Source: Yersinia vastinensis
GTDB lineage: Bacteria > Pseudomonadota > Gammaproteobacteria > Enterobacterales > Enterobacteriaceae
DNA length: 64,000 bases
Reading direction: 5' to 3'
Assembly (NCBI RefSeq): GCF_902726565.1
Contig: NZ_CACVAF010000005.1
Coordinates: 186,001 to 250,000 of the forward strand
The translations under genes were made by a program, and so were the position numbers. The notes below the pieces were generated by a model, which searched no databases, was not told the origin of the DNA, and saw nothing but the letters and a program-made list of their open reading frames with translations. Within the stretch, counting starts at the first letter, position 1. Each line of letters opens with the position of its first letter. Below are positions 37,954-48,836 of the stretch, piece by piece.

Positions 37954-39351
37954 TTACCCCTCGCTACTTTCAATCGGTTCTTGAATGACGCGTGGTGGTG
38001 CTTTACGCAACCAAACCCACCAAGCTAGGGTCATTAATGCAACCCACGTCAAACCAACATACATCGCAATTCGGGTGTCTGGGAAATACCCCAAAACGGC
38101 GATAATAAATGCCATAAAAATAATGGTTAGGATGGGGGCGACTGGCCAGAATGGCACCGGGAAGGTTAGACGAGCTACATTTTCTTTACTCATAGAACGG
38201 CGCATCGCGACTTGGGAAATCAGAATCATTAACCAGACCCAAACAGTCGCAAAAGTCGCAATTGAGGCAATAATCAAAAACACATTTTTCGGGATCAAAT
38301 AATTCAGCACCACGCCACATAACAGCGCAATTGCCATCACCAGAATAGTCATCCATGGCACACCGTTACGAGTCAGGCGGCTAAAACATTTAGGTGCCAA
38401 CCCTTCTTGAGCCATGCCATACATCATGCGGCCTGCCCCATAAATATCACTATTAATTGCAGAAATCGCGGCGGTGATAACCACCAAATTCAGAATATTG
38501 GCTGCAGAGCTAATACCTAAACTACTGAAGATTTCTACAAAGGGGCTACCATTTTGTCCAATGCTATTCCATGGATAGATAGCCATCAGAACAAATAGGG
38601 TCAAAACATAGAACAGCAGAATACGTACAGGAACAGTATTGATCGCACGCGGTAAGACTTTTTCTGGGTTCTTCGCCTCACTGGCAGTAACACCAATAAT
38701 TTCGATTCCACCAAATGCAAACATCACCACAGCAAATGAGGCAATCACTCCCGTCATACCGTTAGGCATAAACCCTTGATGAGACCATAAATTGCTGACT
38801 CCCGTACTTTCATGACCCGCACCAAAGCCAAACATCATAATACCTAGCCCTGCCGCTATCATGGCAATAATCGCAGTCACTTTTAGCAGAGATAACCAAA
38901 ACTCCATTTCACCAAAAACTTTGACTGAACAGAGATTTAGCGCACCAATAAAGAAAATGATACTTAGCACCCAAACCCATTGCGGCGCATCAGGGAACCA
39001 TAGCCCCATATAAATGCCGAACGCCGTGACATCGGCCAACGCCACAATAATCATCTCAAAGGTATACGTCCAACCGGTCAGAAAACCGGCCAGAGGCCCA
39101 AGGTAGCGGCTGGCATAGTGACCAAAAGAGCCTGCAACAGGGTCATGTACGGCCATTTCACCCAGTGCGCGCATTACCATAAATACGGCACTACCACCAA
39201 TTAGATAGGCGAGTAAAACAGCAGGTCCCGCAAGACGGATGGCCTCGGCAGAGCCATAAAATAAGCCAGTTCCAATGGCGGAACCTAACGCCATGAACCG
39301 GATATGCCGGGCGCTAAGCCCGCGTTTGAGCGTGGATGAATCATTCTTCAT
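37954..39351 (-). CDS. Amino-acid permease, probable histidine transporter (ProY/HutT type)
   Basis: I start at the ATG at 39351 ([20 protein letters not shown]), where LKRGLS.RHI is the conserved N-terminus of enterobacterial amino-acid permeases, giving 465 residues. It has 12 TM helices of the APC superfamily with [15 protein letters not shown] and [14 protein letters not shown]. ProY-like permeases next to hut genes are taken as histidine carriers; the neighbour hutH supports this. A hairpin (GATCCCGG and CCGGGACC near 39402-39420) lies between hutH and this gene. Confidence 0.85.
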   Translation of the reverse strand: MKNDSSTLKRGLSARHIRFMALGSAIGTGLFYGSAEAIRLAGPAVLLAYLIGGSAVFMVMRALGEMAVHDPVAGSFGHYASRYLGPLAGFLTGWTYTFEMIIVALADVTAFGIYMGLWFPDAPQWVWVLSIIFFIGALNLCSVKVFGEMEFWLSLLKVTAIIAMIAAGLGIMMFGFGAGHESTGVSNLWSHQGFMPNGMTGVIASFAVVMFAFGGIEIIGVTASEAKNPEKVLPRAINTVPVRILLFYVLTLFVLMAIYPWNSIGQNGSPFVEIFSSLGISSAANILNLVVITAAISAINSDIYGAGRMMYGMAQEGLAPKCFSRLTRNGVPWMTILVMAIALLCGVVLNYLIPKNVFLIIASIATFATVWVWLMILISQVAMRRSMSKENVARLTFPVPFWPVAPILTIIFMAFIIAVLGYFPDTRIAMYVGLTWVALMTLAWWVWLRKAPPRVIQEPIESSEG

Positions 39352-39401
39352 GGTACATTCTCGCAAGATTCGCGCCCTTTCAGGCAGGGGTTCAGAGAGG
39401 G

Positions 39402-39420
39402 TGATCCCGGTAACCGGGAC
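39402..39420 (-). promoter_or_regulatory. Hairpin between hutH and the permease gene
   Basis: GGTCCCGG-TTA-CCGGGATC on the minus strand is an 8-bp stem with one mismatch in the 113-base intergenic gap and no T run. It could lower permease expression relative to the enzymes. Confidence 0.5.
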
Positions 39421-39464
39421 CACCTATAGGTCAATGTAATGACTGCTTATTATTCTATAATTTA

Positions 39465-41009
39465 TTAAAGGCTTGGTAGTAGATGCGGGGGCATCAGCTC
39501 ATTCAAATGGCGCAGGGTAATAAGTTGACTTGCGGCTTCAATATCGGGGGCAAAGAAACGATCTTTTTCGTAGTAAGCCACGTGCTGGCGCAACTGATGG
39601 CGCGCACGCTCCAGCGTATCTGATGTCTTCAACCCTTTACGTAAATCCAGCCCCTGACATGCAGCCAACCACTCCACAGCTAGAATACCGCGCACGTTTT
39701 CCGCCATTTCCCATAGGCGCTTGCCCGCACGAGGAGCCATAGAAACATGATCTTCCTGATTGGCAGAAGTTGGGATGCTATCGACACTCGAAGGGAATGC
39801 CAGTCCTTTATTCTCACTGGTCAATGCTGCTGCGGTGACTTGAGCAATCATAAAGCCAGAGTTTACGCCACCGTTCTCCACCAAGAATGGGGGTAACTGT
39901 GACATATGTTTGTCCATCAATAGTGAAATACGCCGTTCGGATAATGAGCCGATTTCTGCTAATACCAGCGCCAGATTATCCGCCGCCATAGCGACGGGTT
40001 CGGCATGGAAGTTACCACCAGACAAGACATCGCCTTGTTCAGCAAAAACCAAGGGGTTGTCTGACACCGCATTAGATTCAATCTCCAGAACCTCTGCCGC
40101 CTGACGCATTTGAGTCAAGCAAGCTCCCATAACCTGAGGCTGACAACGTAGCGAGTACGGGTCTTGAACTTTATCGCAATTACGATGAGATTCAGAGACT
40201 TCACTACGCTCGCCAAGCAAGTGACGATAGACAGTGGCCGCATCAATTTGGCCACGCTGGCCTCTCACTGCATGTATGCGTGCATCAAACGGGCTGCGAG
40301 AACCTAACGCTGCTTCCACCGTCAAACTACCAAAAACAGAAGCCGCAGCATAAAGGTCTTCAGCCTCAAATAAGCCACGCAGTGCATAAGCGGTAGAAAC
40401 CTGCGTGCCATTAAGCAGTGCCAGCCCCTCTTTTGCCGCCAGTGTAAGCGGCTGCAAACCGGCTTTAGCCAGTGCGGTACGCGCATCTAACCATTCGCCT
40501 TGATAACGAGCTTGGCCTTCACCTAACAGCAGCAAACTCATATGTGCCAGTGGAGCCAAATCACCGGAAGCCCCCACTGAGCCTTTTAGCGGAATATGGG
40601 GATAAACCTGAGCATTAACTAAAGTTATCAACGCCTGAATAACATCCAAGCGAATCCCTGAAAAACCACGGGCCAAGCTATTGATTTTTAATACCATAAT
40701 CAGGCGAACAATTGCATCGTCATTTGGTTCACCCACCCCTGCGGCATGAGAAAGAACAATCGAGCGTTGCAGATTTTCTAAATCTTCGGTAGCAATACGG
40801 GTCGATGCCAATAAACCAAATCCGGTATTGATTCCATAAGCCGTACGCTTCTCTGCCAAAATGGCCTGGACGCAATCTACACTTTGCTGAATGGCAGAAT
40901 GAGCACTTTCATCCAGAGTGATATGCACGGGATGCTGATAAATATGCCGCAAATCAGCCAGCGTCATTTGGCCGGGACGCAGGGTCATTGTTTCGAGAGT
41001 TGTTTTCAT
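39465..41009 (-). CDS. hutH: Histidine ammonia-lyase HutH
   Basis: A 514-residue enzyme that removes ammonia from histidine to give urocanate. The Ala-Ser-Gly that forms the MIO cofactor is at about 147-149 in [14 protein letters not shown]. Other family blocks are [21 protein letters not shown] and [17 protein letters not shown]. It shares one base with the hutU stop codon (TAATG), so the two are translationally coupled. Length is normal. Confidence 0.96.
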   Translation of the reverse strand: MKTTLETMTLRPGQMTLADLRHIYQHPVHITLDESAHSAIQQSVDCVQAILAEKRTAYGINTGFGLLASTRIATEDLENLQRSIVLSHAAGVGEPNDDAIVRLIMVLKINSLARGFSGIRLDVIQALITLVNAQVYPHIPLKGSVGASGDLAPLAHMSLLLLGEGQARYQGEWLDARTALAKAGLQPLTLAAKEGLALLNGTQVSTAYALRGLFEAEDLYAAASVFGSLTVEAALGSRSPFDARIHAVRGQRGQIDAATVYRHLLGERSEVSESHRNCDKVQDPYSLRCQPQVMGACLTQMRQAAEVLEIESNAVSDNPLVFAEQGDVLSGGNFHAEPVAMAADNLALVLAEIGSLSERRISLLMDKHMSQLPPFLVENGGVNSGFMIAQVTAAALTSENKGLAFPSSVDSIPTSANQEDHVSMAPRAGKRLWEMAENVRGILAVEWLAACQGLDLRKGLKTSDTLERARHQLRQHVAYYEKDRFFAPDIEAASQLITLRHLNELMPPHLLPSL

Positions 41010-42712
41010 TATTGTTTACCTCGTGTCGCGGCAACCATTGGCAAGTTCAGCCCCTGCTCTTGTGCACAATTAATGGCGATGTCATAACCCGCATCAGCAT
41101 GGCGCATCACGCCAGTTGCCGGATCATTATGTAAGACTCGAGCGATACGTTCAGCGGCTTCATCGCTGCCATCACACACAACTACCATGCCCGAATGTTG
41201 CGAGAAGCCCATTCCTACCCCGCCGCCATGATGCAGTGACACCCACGTTGCGCCACTCGCTGTGTTCAGTAGCGCGTTAAGTAATGGCCAGTCCGATACA
41301 GCATCGGAACCGTCCTGCATGGCTTCAGTCTCACGGTTAGGGCTAGCAACCGAGCCAGAATCCAGATGGTCACGACCAATCACGATGGGGGCCGACAACT
41401 CGCCGGTACGCACCATCTCGTTAAAAGCCAGCCCCAACTTCGCACGCTGACCTAAGCCGACCCAGCAAATACGTGCGGGTAGCCCTTGGAAGCTGATTCT
41501 TTCACGCGCCATATCCAACCAATGATGTAAATGTTCATCATCAGGGATAAGTTCTTTAACTTTTGCATCTGTTTTATAAATATCGGTAGGATCGCCGGAA
41601 AGTGCAGCCCAACGGAACGGGCCAATACCACGGCAAAACAGTGGGCGGATATAAGCAGGTACAAAACCAGGGAAATCAAAAGCCTGAGTAACACCCATAT
41701 CTAGTGCCATCTGGCGAATATTATTGCCGTAGTCAAATGTTGGGATACCCATGTTGTGGAAAGCCAGCATCGCTTCAACATGTTCTGCCATTGATTTCTT
41801 AGCAGCATTGACCACGAGAACCGGCTCACGTTGAGCACGCTGACGATACTCTTCCCAACTCCAGCCTTTTGGCAGATAACCATTCAACGGGTCATGGGCG
41901 CTGGTTTGGTCTGTCACCATATCCGGGCGAACCCCACGGCGAACTAACTCAGGTAAAATCTCTGCCGCGTTGCCACACAAGGCGATGGAAACCGCGTCAC
42001 CCGCAGCGGTGTATTTTTCAATACGCGCGAGTGCATCATCCAGATTAGCCGCTTGTTCATCGACATAACGAGTTTTAAGACGAAAGTCGATACGGCTCTG
42101 TTGACACTCAATATTGAGAGAACAAGCACCGGCCAAGGTTGCCGCCAGTGGCTGTGCGCCGCCCATCCCCCCTAATCCTGCCGTTAATACCCAGCGCCCT
42201 TTTAAGCTACCACCAAAGTGCTGCCGACCAGCCTCTACGAAGGTTTCATAGGTGCCTTGCACAATGCCCTGACTCCCAATATAGATCCAACTACCAGCGG
42301 TCATCTGGCCATACATGGCTAACCCTTTAGCATCAAGTTCGTTGAAATGTTCCCAATTAGCCCAATGAGGAACTAAATTTGAGTTAGCAATTAAAACTCT
42401 AGGTGCATTACTGTGAGTTTTAAATACGCCGACAGGCTTACCAGACTGAATCAGCAATGTTTCGTCGTCGTTCAGATGAGTCAGACTTTCTACAATTTTG
42501 TCATAGCATTCCCAGTTACGGGCCGCACGGCCAATACCACCGTAAACCACTAATTCTTTAGGATTCTCAGCCACTTCAGGATCAAGATTATTCATCAGCA
42601 TGCGCAGTGGGGCTTCAGTTAACCAACTTTTAGCCGTCAGCTTTGTACCACGCGAGGCTCTAATCTCATTATCACGGAATCTGTTTTGGGCAGTCACGGC
42701 AATTTCCTTCAA
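41009..42712 (-). CDS. hutU: Urocanate hydratase HutU
   Basis: A 567-residue NAD-dependent enzyme converting urocanate to imidazolone propionate. Visible family blocks: [52 protein letters not shown] (Rossmann-type loop), [14 protein letters not shown] and [18 protein letters not shown]. It is first in the hutU-hutH-permease operon. hutI, hutG and hutC are not in the window, so the last steps must be encoded elsewhere. A HutC-like operator lies about 50 bases upstream. Confidence 0.96.
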   Translation of the reverse strand: MKEIAVTAQNRFRDNEIRASRGTKLTAKSWLTEAPLRMLMNNLDPEVAENPKELVVYGGIGRAARNWECYDKIVESLTHLNDDETLLIQSGKPVGVFKTHSNAPRVLIANSNLVPHWANWEHFNELDAKGLAMYGQMTAGSWIYIGSQGIVQGTYETFVEAGRQHFGGSLKGRWVLTAGLGGMGGAQPLAATLAGACSLNIECQQSRIDFRLKTRYVDEQAANLDDALARIEKYTAAGDAVSIALCGNAAEILPELVRRGVRPDMVTDQTSAHDPLNGYLPKGWSWEEYRQRAQREPVLVVNAAKKSMAEHVEAMLAFHNMGIPTFDYGNNIRQMALDMGVTQAFDFPGFVPAYIRPLFCRGIGPFRWAALSGDPTDIYKTDAKVKELIPDDEHLHHWLDMARERISFQGLPARICWVGLGQRAKLGLAFNEMVRTGELSAPIVIGRDHLDSGSVASPNRETEAMQDGSDAVSDWPLLNALLNTASGATWVSLHHGGGVGMGFSQHSGMVVVCDGSDEAAERIARVLHNDPATGVMRHADAGYDIAINCAQEQGLNLPMVAATRGKQ

Positions 42713-43130
42713 CCAGTTTTTCAGGTATCGACGACATTACTTAGTTTGAACATTTATTAACATATACTCGTATAGACAAGTACAATCAAGCACGGAGAAA
42801 AAGAGAATGGGAGATTTCACACCACAAACACAGAGACATTAATACCATTTAAAATCAAATAGATATTGATCACCACTTTCTAACTTAAAGTCAAACAAGA
42901 GGATTTTCGGCATGATTTCGCTGTTGAAAGCAGCATAAAATTGGTTTGTTTTTGCGCACGAAGTCACATATATTTCACACGAATTTTACATTGAAACACT
43001 AAAAATGCGCGATATCTCGCTTAATAGTTGTGGGGGATTTGTCGCCGAAGTGGAGAAGGTTTACCGTTAGGGAAGATAAGAAGAGGGAGCAATAAGAGTT
43101 GTAAAATTCGCCTTTAGCCCTCTCTATTTA
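42713..43130. other. Regulatory gap upstream of hutU
   Basis: 418 bases with no gene. It holds the HutC-like palindrome close to hutU. The part near 43131 lies after the ABM gene and shows no clear hairpin terminator. Confidence 0.6.
42765..42782. promoter_or_regulatory. Probable HutC operator of the hut operon
   Basis: TACTCGTATAGACAAGTA is an 18-base palindrome with 7 of 9 pairs matching and resembles the CTTGTATATACAAG-type operator of GntR-family HutC. It lies 53 bases upstream of the hutU ATG. HutC represses hut genes and is released by urocanate. Confidence 0.6.
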
Positions 43131-43475
43131 TTATTTATGGTGAATCTGGCTATCAACAGGTGCATGTTCTCTTTCTATTAATCCATAGTCCCGCACCACT
43201 GTTGCCACTCGTAGACGATAACCAGAGAAGACACCCTCACGCCCTGCAGCTTGCGCGATACGGTGCTGTTCAATATTCCGCCATTTTTTAACTGCATCTT
43301 CATCTCGCCAAAATGACAGTGAGAGTAATTTCTTTGGGTGACTCAAACTCTGGAAACGTTCAACTGAAATAAAACCATCTATTTGTTCCAGCAAAGATTT
43401 TAATGTTGCGGCGTACTCTAGATACGTGTTGTATTCACCTTCTGCAGGCTCCACTTCAAAGATGACAGCAATCAT
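43131..43475 (-). CDS. Antibiotic-biosynthesis-monooxygenase (ABM) domain protein
   Basis: A 114-residue protein with the ferredoxin-like ABM fold: MIAVIFEVEPAEGEYNTYLE, GFISVERFQSLSHPKKLLSL and FWRDEDAVKKWRNIEQHRIA. Such small proteins include quinol monooxygenases and haem-degrading enzymes, but this one cannot be assigned. AGGAG precedes the ATG. It stands alone between hut and the sulP leader. Confidence 0.75.
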   Translation of the reverse strand: MIAVIFEVEPAEGEYNTYLEYAATLKSLLEQIDGFISVERFQSLSHPKKLLSLSFWRDEDAVKKWRNIEQHRIAQAAGREGVFSGYRLRVATVVRDYGLIEREHAPVDSQIHHK

Positions 43476-43594
43476 AATTTACTCCTGCAAGTAGGGCATT
43501 GGTTGGACAAAATGACATACATAAAAGTATCAACATGCCTCAAGCGATTCCCTCTAGTCCACTGTAATAGATAAAAAACTAGCCCCAAAATGAT

Positions 43595-43626
43595 AAAAGC
43601 CCCGACTACATTTAGTCAGGGCTTTT
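43595..43626. terminator. Bidirectional terminator-like hairpin in the ABM-sulP gap
   Basis: AAAAGCCCCGACTA and TAGTCAGGGCTTTT form a 14-bp stem with one mismatch and a CATT loop; both flanks carry A or T runs. It lies between two divergent genes, so it does not obviously end either one. Confidence 0.7.
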
Positions 43627-44234
43627 AAGGTACTACAAATTTAAAATTAAACATTAATCAACTTAATAACGTGATACTAACTTTCATACTGTTTATAAAG
43701 ATGTACATGTTTTACAGGAATATTTTCGTTTGTAACTAACTTTGCCCTCCAATATATTAACTGAATGGTAACATTCCTCGTTTAATTTAATTTAGCCATG
43801 TTTTTGATAACACTAACTAAATTAGTACACCACCCTCGCGATATATACTCTTTGTTACGTGGCTTTACTTTCGTCGCGATATCCTCGATCTCATACTAAC
43901 GTACACAAATCGCGAACATTACTATTAACAACAAAGCCTTAACTCATCGCGTATCGTCCACAAAATGCGATTATGAAGATTTATTGCATGGCTTTAAAGC
44001 ATCATCGCATGAGTTAAATATATGAAAACTCAAAGCGAATCTCACATAAAAAAATATTTCGTGACCTTTATCGCATTATTTTAAATCTGCTACATGGACA
44101 CCGGGTAAATAAAAAGCTTGCTACTAATTGCACCGGTGTTGAATTCTAATTTACGTGTTCTACATGAGATGTCAATACTGTTTTTAAGCACATGTCTTTA
44201 TTATCAGTACCACTGAAAAACCGAGATCATTTTA

Positions 44235-44248
44235 TTGATTTAGATCAG
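44235..44248 (+). promoter_or_regulatory. FNR-like box upstream of sulP
   Basis: TTGATTTAGATCAG matches the FNR consensus TTGAT-N4-ATCAA at nine of ten defined positions, about 175 bases before the sulP start codon. This would link the transporter to anaerobic growth. Confidence 0.4.
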
Positions 44249-44419
44249 CATAAATTCCCCATGATCTGTTGTCTGGCATAAAAAGACCGCAGTAATCTGT
44301 ATTGATAAAAATCCAGCGAAGAATTTCTTCTAAATGAGAGCAAATTCATAGACTACGCTATAGAGAAAGAATATTGCGGTGATATTTTTGATGACATCGA
44401 TACTAAGGATCTCAATATA

Positions 44420-46156
44420 ATGCAGCTAAAATGGACAACTCAGTGGATTCCTGGGCTCGCAACTTTCATCCATTATGATAAAGCTTATCTGAAGCCCGAT
44501 ATTCGTTCAGGGCTTTCGGTCGCAGCGGTCGCATTACCTACCGCTATTGCCTATACCGAACTAATGGGCATCAATGCCATTATTGGGCTTTATGCCTGCA
44601 TTTTACCCATGATTGTTTATGCCTTATTTGGCACCTCAAGACAGCTGATTGTCGGCCCTGATGCAGCCACTTGCGCGGTCATCACTGCAGCAGTTGCTCC
44701 TCTTGCTCTTGGAAACCAAGACACGATTTGGCAAATGGCCATTATCATGACAATGATGACTGGTTTTTGGTGCGTCATTGCGGGTCGTTTCCGTCTCGCC
44801 ATCTTTGCTGACTTTCTTTCTCAGCCTATTCTACAAGGGCTTTTAAATGGTGTTGCCATCACCATTATGGTTGGGCAAATTGGTAATATTCTGGGGTTGA
44901 ACTCACTACCGTCAGATTTAATTAAATGCCTGATTGCATTGCCCGGTAAGTTATCGGAAATACATGAGTTAACATTAGTACTGTCAATTACCTGCCTTGC
45001 CATTCTGTTTATTTTGAAAGTATTACGCCCCAAATGGCCAGGACCCCTTATTGTGATGACGATTGCCACATTGTTAAGCTGGTACTTAGATTTCAATGCT
45101 GCAGGAATCACCATTATTGGTAGCCTAGGCCAAGGGTTGCCACATATTACCATGCCCCATTTCGACCCCATTTTATTACGTGAACTTGTCGTTCCGTCAC
45201 TCAATCTTGCCGTAATCAGCATTGTCAGTTTTATGATGACGGTACAAAGTTTCGCTAGTAAAAATGGTTATGAAGTCGATATTGATCAGGAACTACGTGC
45301 CTTGGGTTATATCAATATCGCCGCGGGGCTATCACAAGGATTCGCGGTCAGTGCAGCAACCAGCCGCACTGCAGTTAATGATGCCAACGGTGGCAAGTCT
45401 CAAATGGTTTCAATAGTGGCAGCGCTGACGATCGCTTTGGTGCTTTTATTCCTGACACAAACACTGAGCTTCATTCCATTAGGAACACTCGGTGCTGTAC
45501 TTATTTATGCTGCATGGTCCATGTTTAGTTTCAAAGCTATTTTTTCCATGCGAAAACATAACCGTTCGGCCTATATTCTGACCGTATTTACGCTAATCGC
45601 GGTGTTAGTGGTTGGTCTTATCGACGGTATCGGCTTTGCTATTATTCTTGGCATACTGCAATTCCTTCGTACTGTTTTCAAGCCAACAGATCAGTTACTC
45701 GGAGTGGACAATCAAGGGATAATCCACTCTGTTAATGCAGGTGAACATATTAAACCTATTGATGGTTTAATCATGTATCGCTTCAATTCTATCTTGACCT
45801 ATTTTAATTCGACCTATTTTAAAAAACGCGTCATTGCGTTAGTTAACAGTGCACCAACGCCACCACGGTGGGTCGTGATCGATGCGGCTACATGCTTTAC
45901 TTATAATGACGCAAGTGTATTTGCCATGCTTAAAGAGCTTATTCCGACTCTGAAAGCGAAAGGGGTGACACTAATTCTTGCTGGCCGTGACACGGAACTC
46001 ACAGACTGGTTAACGAAGAACGATATGTCACCTTTTGCAGAAGAGATTATTGTAGTGCCAGATCTCTATCTTGCTGTCCAAATCACTCAGAAGAATGATA
46101 TTCAGACTGAAGTTAAGAGGCAAAAAACAGCAATAGAGTCCGCTCAGGATGTTTAA
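44420..46156 (+). CDS. SulP-family anion transporter with STAS domain
   Basis: A 578-residue protein with about 12-14 TM segments (residues 20-430; start YLKPDIRSGLSVAAVALPTA, the SulP signature, then GTSRQLIVGPDAATCAVITA) and a C-terminal cytosolic STAS domain (about 440-560; VVIDAATCFTYNDASVFAML). The family carries sulphate, bicarbonate or dicarboxylates. Substrate cannot be told from sequence; the QLIVGPDAA segment is common to all. AAGGAT lies ahead of the ATG. It is transcribed towards the catabolic cluster but separated by 292 bases. Confidence 0.85.
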   Translation: MQLKWTTQWIPGLATFIHYDKAYLKPDIRSGLSVAAVALPTAIAYTELMGINAIIGLYACILPMIVYALFGTSRQLIVGPDAATCAVITAAVAPLALGNQDTIWQMAIIMTMMTGFWCVIAGRFRLAIFADFLSQPILQGLLNGVAITIMVGQIGNILGLNSLPSDLIKCLIALPGKLSEIHELTLVLSITCLAILFILKVLRPKWPGPLIVMTIATLLSWYLDFNAAGITIIGSLGQGLPHITMPHFDPILLRELVVPSLNLAVISIVSFMMTVQSFASKNGYEVDIDQELRALGYINIAAGLSQGFAVSAATSRTAVNDANGGKSQMVSIVAALTIALVLLFLTQTLSFIPLGTLGAVLIYAAWSMFSFKAIFSMRKHNRSAYILTVFTLIAVLVVGLIDGIGFAIILGILQFLRTVFKPTDQLLGVDNQGIIHSVNAGEHIKPIDGLIMYRFNSILTYFNSTYFKKRVIALVNSAPTPPRWVVIDAATCFTYNDASVFAMLKELIPTLKAKGVTLILAGRDTELTDWLTKNDMSPFAEEIIVVPDLYLAVQITQKNDIQTEVKRQKTAIESAQDV

Positions 46157-46448
46157 ACGATGTTGATTTCAACGAAGTAGTGAATGCTCCCCGTGCAGGT
46201 AGAGGCCAAATCCTACCTGCATACCAACCTCAATAAGCCACCTTATCTCACATCGAATCTGATTCTTTTCTTCATAGAGGTCGCCTCATTTTCTTTGGCT
46301 ACGTTAGCCGATCATATTTTTCACAAACCAAAAACATAGTGATGCGGATCTCTCTTCGTGACAATTCTATTGGTCGAATAAAAATATCCATCCTATGATG
46401 AATTCATAAATCCGAACAGTGTACGCATATACGAACAAGGAGATAAAC

Positions 46449-47600
46449 ATGCCATTTGATTACATGAACCCAGTGAAATTTTATTTTGGTGCAGGTAAGT
46501 TCAAGCTAGCCGGTACAATCGCCGCCACATATGGCACGAAAGCGCTGATCGTGGCTTCTGATAGTGCCAAACCCACCGGGCAGTTAGTTTCATTGCAGGA
46601 ATATCTCACCCAAGCCGGGATCACCTTCAGCCTATTTGATCGTTTCATGCAAAACCCACTTTCAACGTTGGTTGCTGAGGGAGCAGAGATGGCTAATCGC
46701 GAAGGATGCGATTTGGTCATTGGCATCGGTGGAGGCAGTGCTATGGACATGGCAAAAGGTATTGCTTTTTCAGCCCAAAATGAAGGCAGCATCTGGGATT
46801 ATGTTTATGGTGTAAAACAGGGAACCTCGGCGCTGCCCGTGGTATTAATCCCTACCACAGCAGGCACGGGAAGCGAAGCAAACCGCACTGCGGTCTTCAC
46901 CAATCCTGAAACCAACGATAAGAAAGGCTTGGTCAATCCACTGATTTATCCCAAAGCGGCAATTATTGATGCAGAACTGATGCTGACACTACCAAAACGT
47001 GTCATCGCAGGCCCTGGTGCGGATGTGCTGTTCCACGCATTGGAATCATTTATTTCTAAAAATGCACACCCAATGAGTGAGATGTTGTCTTTAAAAGCCA
47101 TCGAGCTTATTGCACAAAATCTGCCTCGGGTTTATGACGATGTTAGCGATTTAGCAGCATGGGAAAATGTCACATTTGCCAGTTCATTGGCTGGCATGGC
47201 AATTGATTGTGCAGGAACAACCCTACCTCACGCATTACAACACCCAATGGGGGGGTTATTAAATGTCGTTCACGCGGAAGGTATCGCCGCCATGTATATG
47301 CCATTCATGGAATATACATGGCCAGCAGCACCTGAAAAATTCGCGGCTATCGCGCGTGCGATGGGTGTCGATACCCGTAATATGAGCATCGAACAAGCCG
47401 CCGCCAGTAGTGTGGACGCCGTAAAAAGTCTCCTAACTTATATTAATATGACACCAACACTGACTGAGCTTGGTGTCAAAGAGGAGCATTTTGACTGGAT
47501 GGTGAATAATGTGCTTACCACCATGAAAGTCGTGTTATCCAACAATCCCAAAGTACCTGATGCTGAAACAATAAGAGATATTTATCAGCACAGCCTTTAA
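46449..47600 (+). CDS. Iron-containing alcohol dehydrogenase
   Basis: From the ATG at 46449 (AAGGAGATAAAC ahead of it) the product has 383 residues of the group III, Fe-dependent ADH family. It shows YMNPVKFYFGAGKF, the NAD-binding GIGGGSAMDMAKG, IPTTAGTGSEA and the metal-site region GADVLFHALESFISKNAHP with LPHALQHPMGGLLNVVHAEG. The usual PHG is VHA here, as in some family members. It is the first gene of an operon with two sugar-acid kinases, a carrier and an aldolase, so it probably oxidises or reduces a pathway intermediate such as an aldehyde. The substrate is unknown. Confidence 0.85.
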   Translation: MPFDYMNPVKFYFGAGKFKLAGTIAATYGTKALIVASDSAKPTGQLVSLQEYLTQAGITFSLFDRFMQNPLSTLVAEGAEMANREGCDLVIGIGGGSAMDMAKGIAFSAQNEGSIWDYVYGVKQGTSALPVVLIPTTAGTGSEANRTAVFTNPETNDKKGLVNPLIYPKAAIIDAELMLTLPKRVIAGPGADVLFHALESFISKNAHPMSEMLSLKAIELIAQNLPRVYDDVSDLAAWENVTFASSLAGMAIDCAGTTLPHALQHPMGGLLNVVHAEGIAAMYMPFMEYTWPAAPEKFAAIARAMGVDTRNMSIEQAAASSVDAVKSLLTYINMTPTLTELGVKEEHFDWMVNNVLTTMKVVLSNNPKVPDAETIRDIYQHSL

Positions 47601-47677
47601 TAAAAATAATCATTTAAATGAGAGATAGTTCATCGTTATCTCTCAAGAAACAACACGAAAACGCCAGGGAAATTAAT

Positions 47678-48685
47678 ATGTATATAATTATTGATTGCGG
47701 TTCAACAAATACTCGATTGTATTTAGTTGAGCAGGAAGAGGTAAAAGACAAACATGAAATTACTATTGGGGTAAACAGCACCGTTAGTGATGGAAATAAT
47801 GAACGACTGAAACAGGCACTCACTCAGGCAATTGAAGATTTATTGGGTAACAATGCGCTTTCGTTGCATGATGTCGATTTTGCTATTGCCTCAGGCATGA
47901 TTACTTCCAATCTGGGGTTGCTGGAAGTTCCTCATCTGATCGCGCCAGTGAATATCAATGACTTTGCTCAACATACTTGCCGGGTCGCAGGATATAAAGT
48001 TTTACCGATTGATCTTCCTATTATATTCATTCCTGGTGTGAAAAATGATATTGGCGAAGCCACTTGGGAAAATATCAGGAAAATCGACCTGATGCGTGGG
48101 GAGGAGACGCAAGCTATTGGTGTCATATCCAGCATGTCATTAACGTTACCAGCAACTATTGTGGAACTTGGTTCAACGACAAAAATTATACATATCAATA
48201 AAGATGGTGCAATTGCTGGCAGTATTACGTCCTTGAGCGGGCAAGTTTATGCCGCAGTAAAAAAAGAGACCTTCATAAACTCAAGTATGATCGATTCTGA
48301 CAATGATACTGAGGATTTCTACTGCTCTGATATTCTCAAGCATGCTTACCAATGCGTCAGTAGTGCAGGTTTGTTACGGAGTCTTCTCTTTACACGTTTT
48401 ATTCAATTTTCATTACCAACGACAGCAGCAGAAAGAAAATTCTACTGCGAATGTACAATAGCAGCTGATGATATGAAACTTTTTGATGAAGCAGAAGAAC
48501 AAGGGTTTGCACTGACAGGCGATATTATTTTTATCGGCCAATCTGCGCGATGCAAAATATATCAAGAAATGTTAAAAGAAACCAAAAAGATTAACAACCA
48601 TATGATTTCAATTACTCAGCCGGAAGAAATAGCTTTACTGAGTATAAAAGGGGCGTGCTATATCGCTAAATCACAGATTAATTAA
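47678..48685 (+). CDS. DgoK-family 2-keto-3-deoxy sugar-acid kinase-like protein 1 (altered catalytic motif)
   Basis: The start at 47678 has AGGGA 7 bases upstream and gives 335 residues; an upstream in-frame start is less likely. It has the sugar-kinase/Hsp70 fold of 2-dehydro-3-deoxygalactonokinase: MYIIIDCGSTNTRLYLVEQ (phosphate 1 loop), IASGMITSNLGLLEVPHL and IDLMRGEETQAIG. The family motif GTHSK is replaced by GSTTK near residue 164, so the His-Ser pair is lost. Codons are notably AT-rich. It is followed after 151 bases by a second member of the same family. It may be inactive, act on another substrate, or partner the second kinase. Confidence 0.8.
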   Translation: MYIIIDCGSTNTRLYLVEQEEVKDKHEITIGVNSTVSDGNNERLKQALTQAIEDLLGNNALSLHDVDFAIASGMITSNLGLLEVPHLIAPVNINDFAQHTCRVAGYKVLPIDLPIIFIPGVKNDIGEATWENIRKIDLMRGEETQAIGVISSMSLTLPATIVELGSTTKIIHINKDGAIAGSITSLSGQVYAAVKKETFINSSMIDSDNDTEDFYCSDILKHAYQCVSSAGLLRSLLFTRFIQFSLPTTAAERKFYCECTIAADDMKLFDEAEEQGFALTGDIIFIGQSARCKIYQEMLKETKKINNHMISITQPEEIALLSIKGACYIAKSQIN

Positions 48686-48836
48686 TGTAATAAATAAAAT
48701 AACAATCACCTACAAATAATAGCCGAAATTAATAAAAATCCTTATTTTTAAAATGAAGAGATTGTTAAAACATAGCACATTAAAAAATAACTAGTGCAGT
48801 ATTAATCGGTATTCACTTAACCTCTGGGACTTTACT

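Larger units (their letters stand above)
43476..44419. other. Very long AT-rich region upstream of the SulP gene
   Basis: 944 bases with no convincing protein gene. It holds a terminator-like hairpin at 43595-43626, several short inverted repeats (taactcat near 43939 against atgagtta near 44009), a possible 20-codon frame at 44022-44084 (starting MKTQSESHIKKYF) and an FNR-like box at 44235-44248. A small RNA or long leader is possible. Confidence 0.5.

Noticed and set aside
42807-42842. An 11-codon frame (MGDFTPQTQRH) divergent from hutU
   Set aside because: Very short and without conserved features; could be chance.
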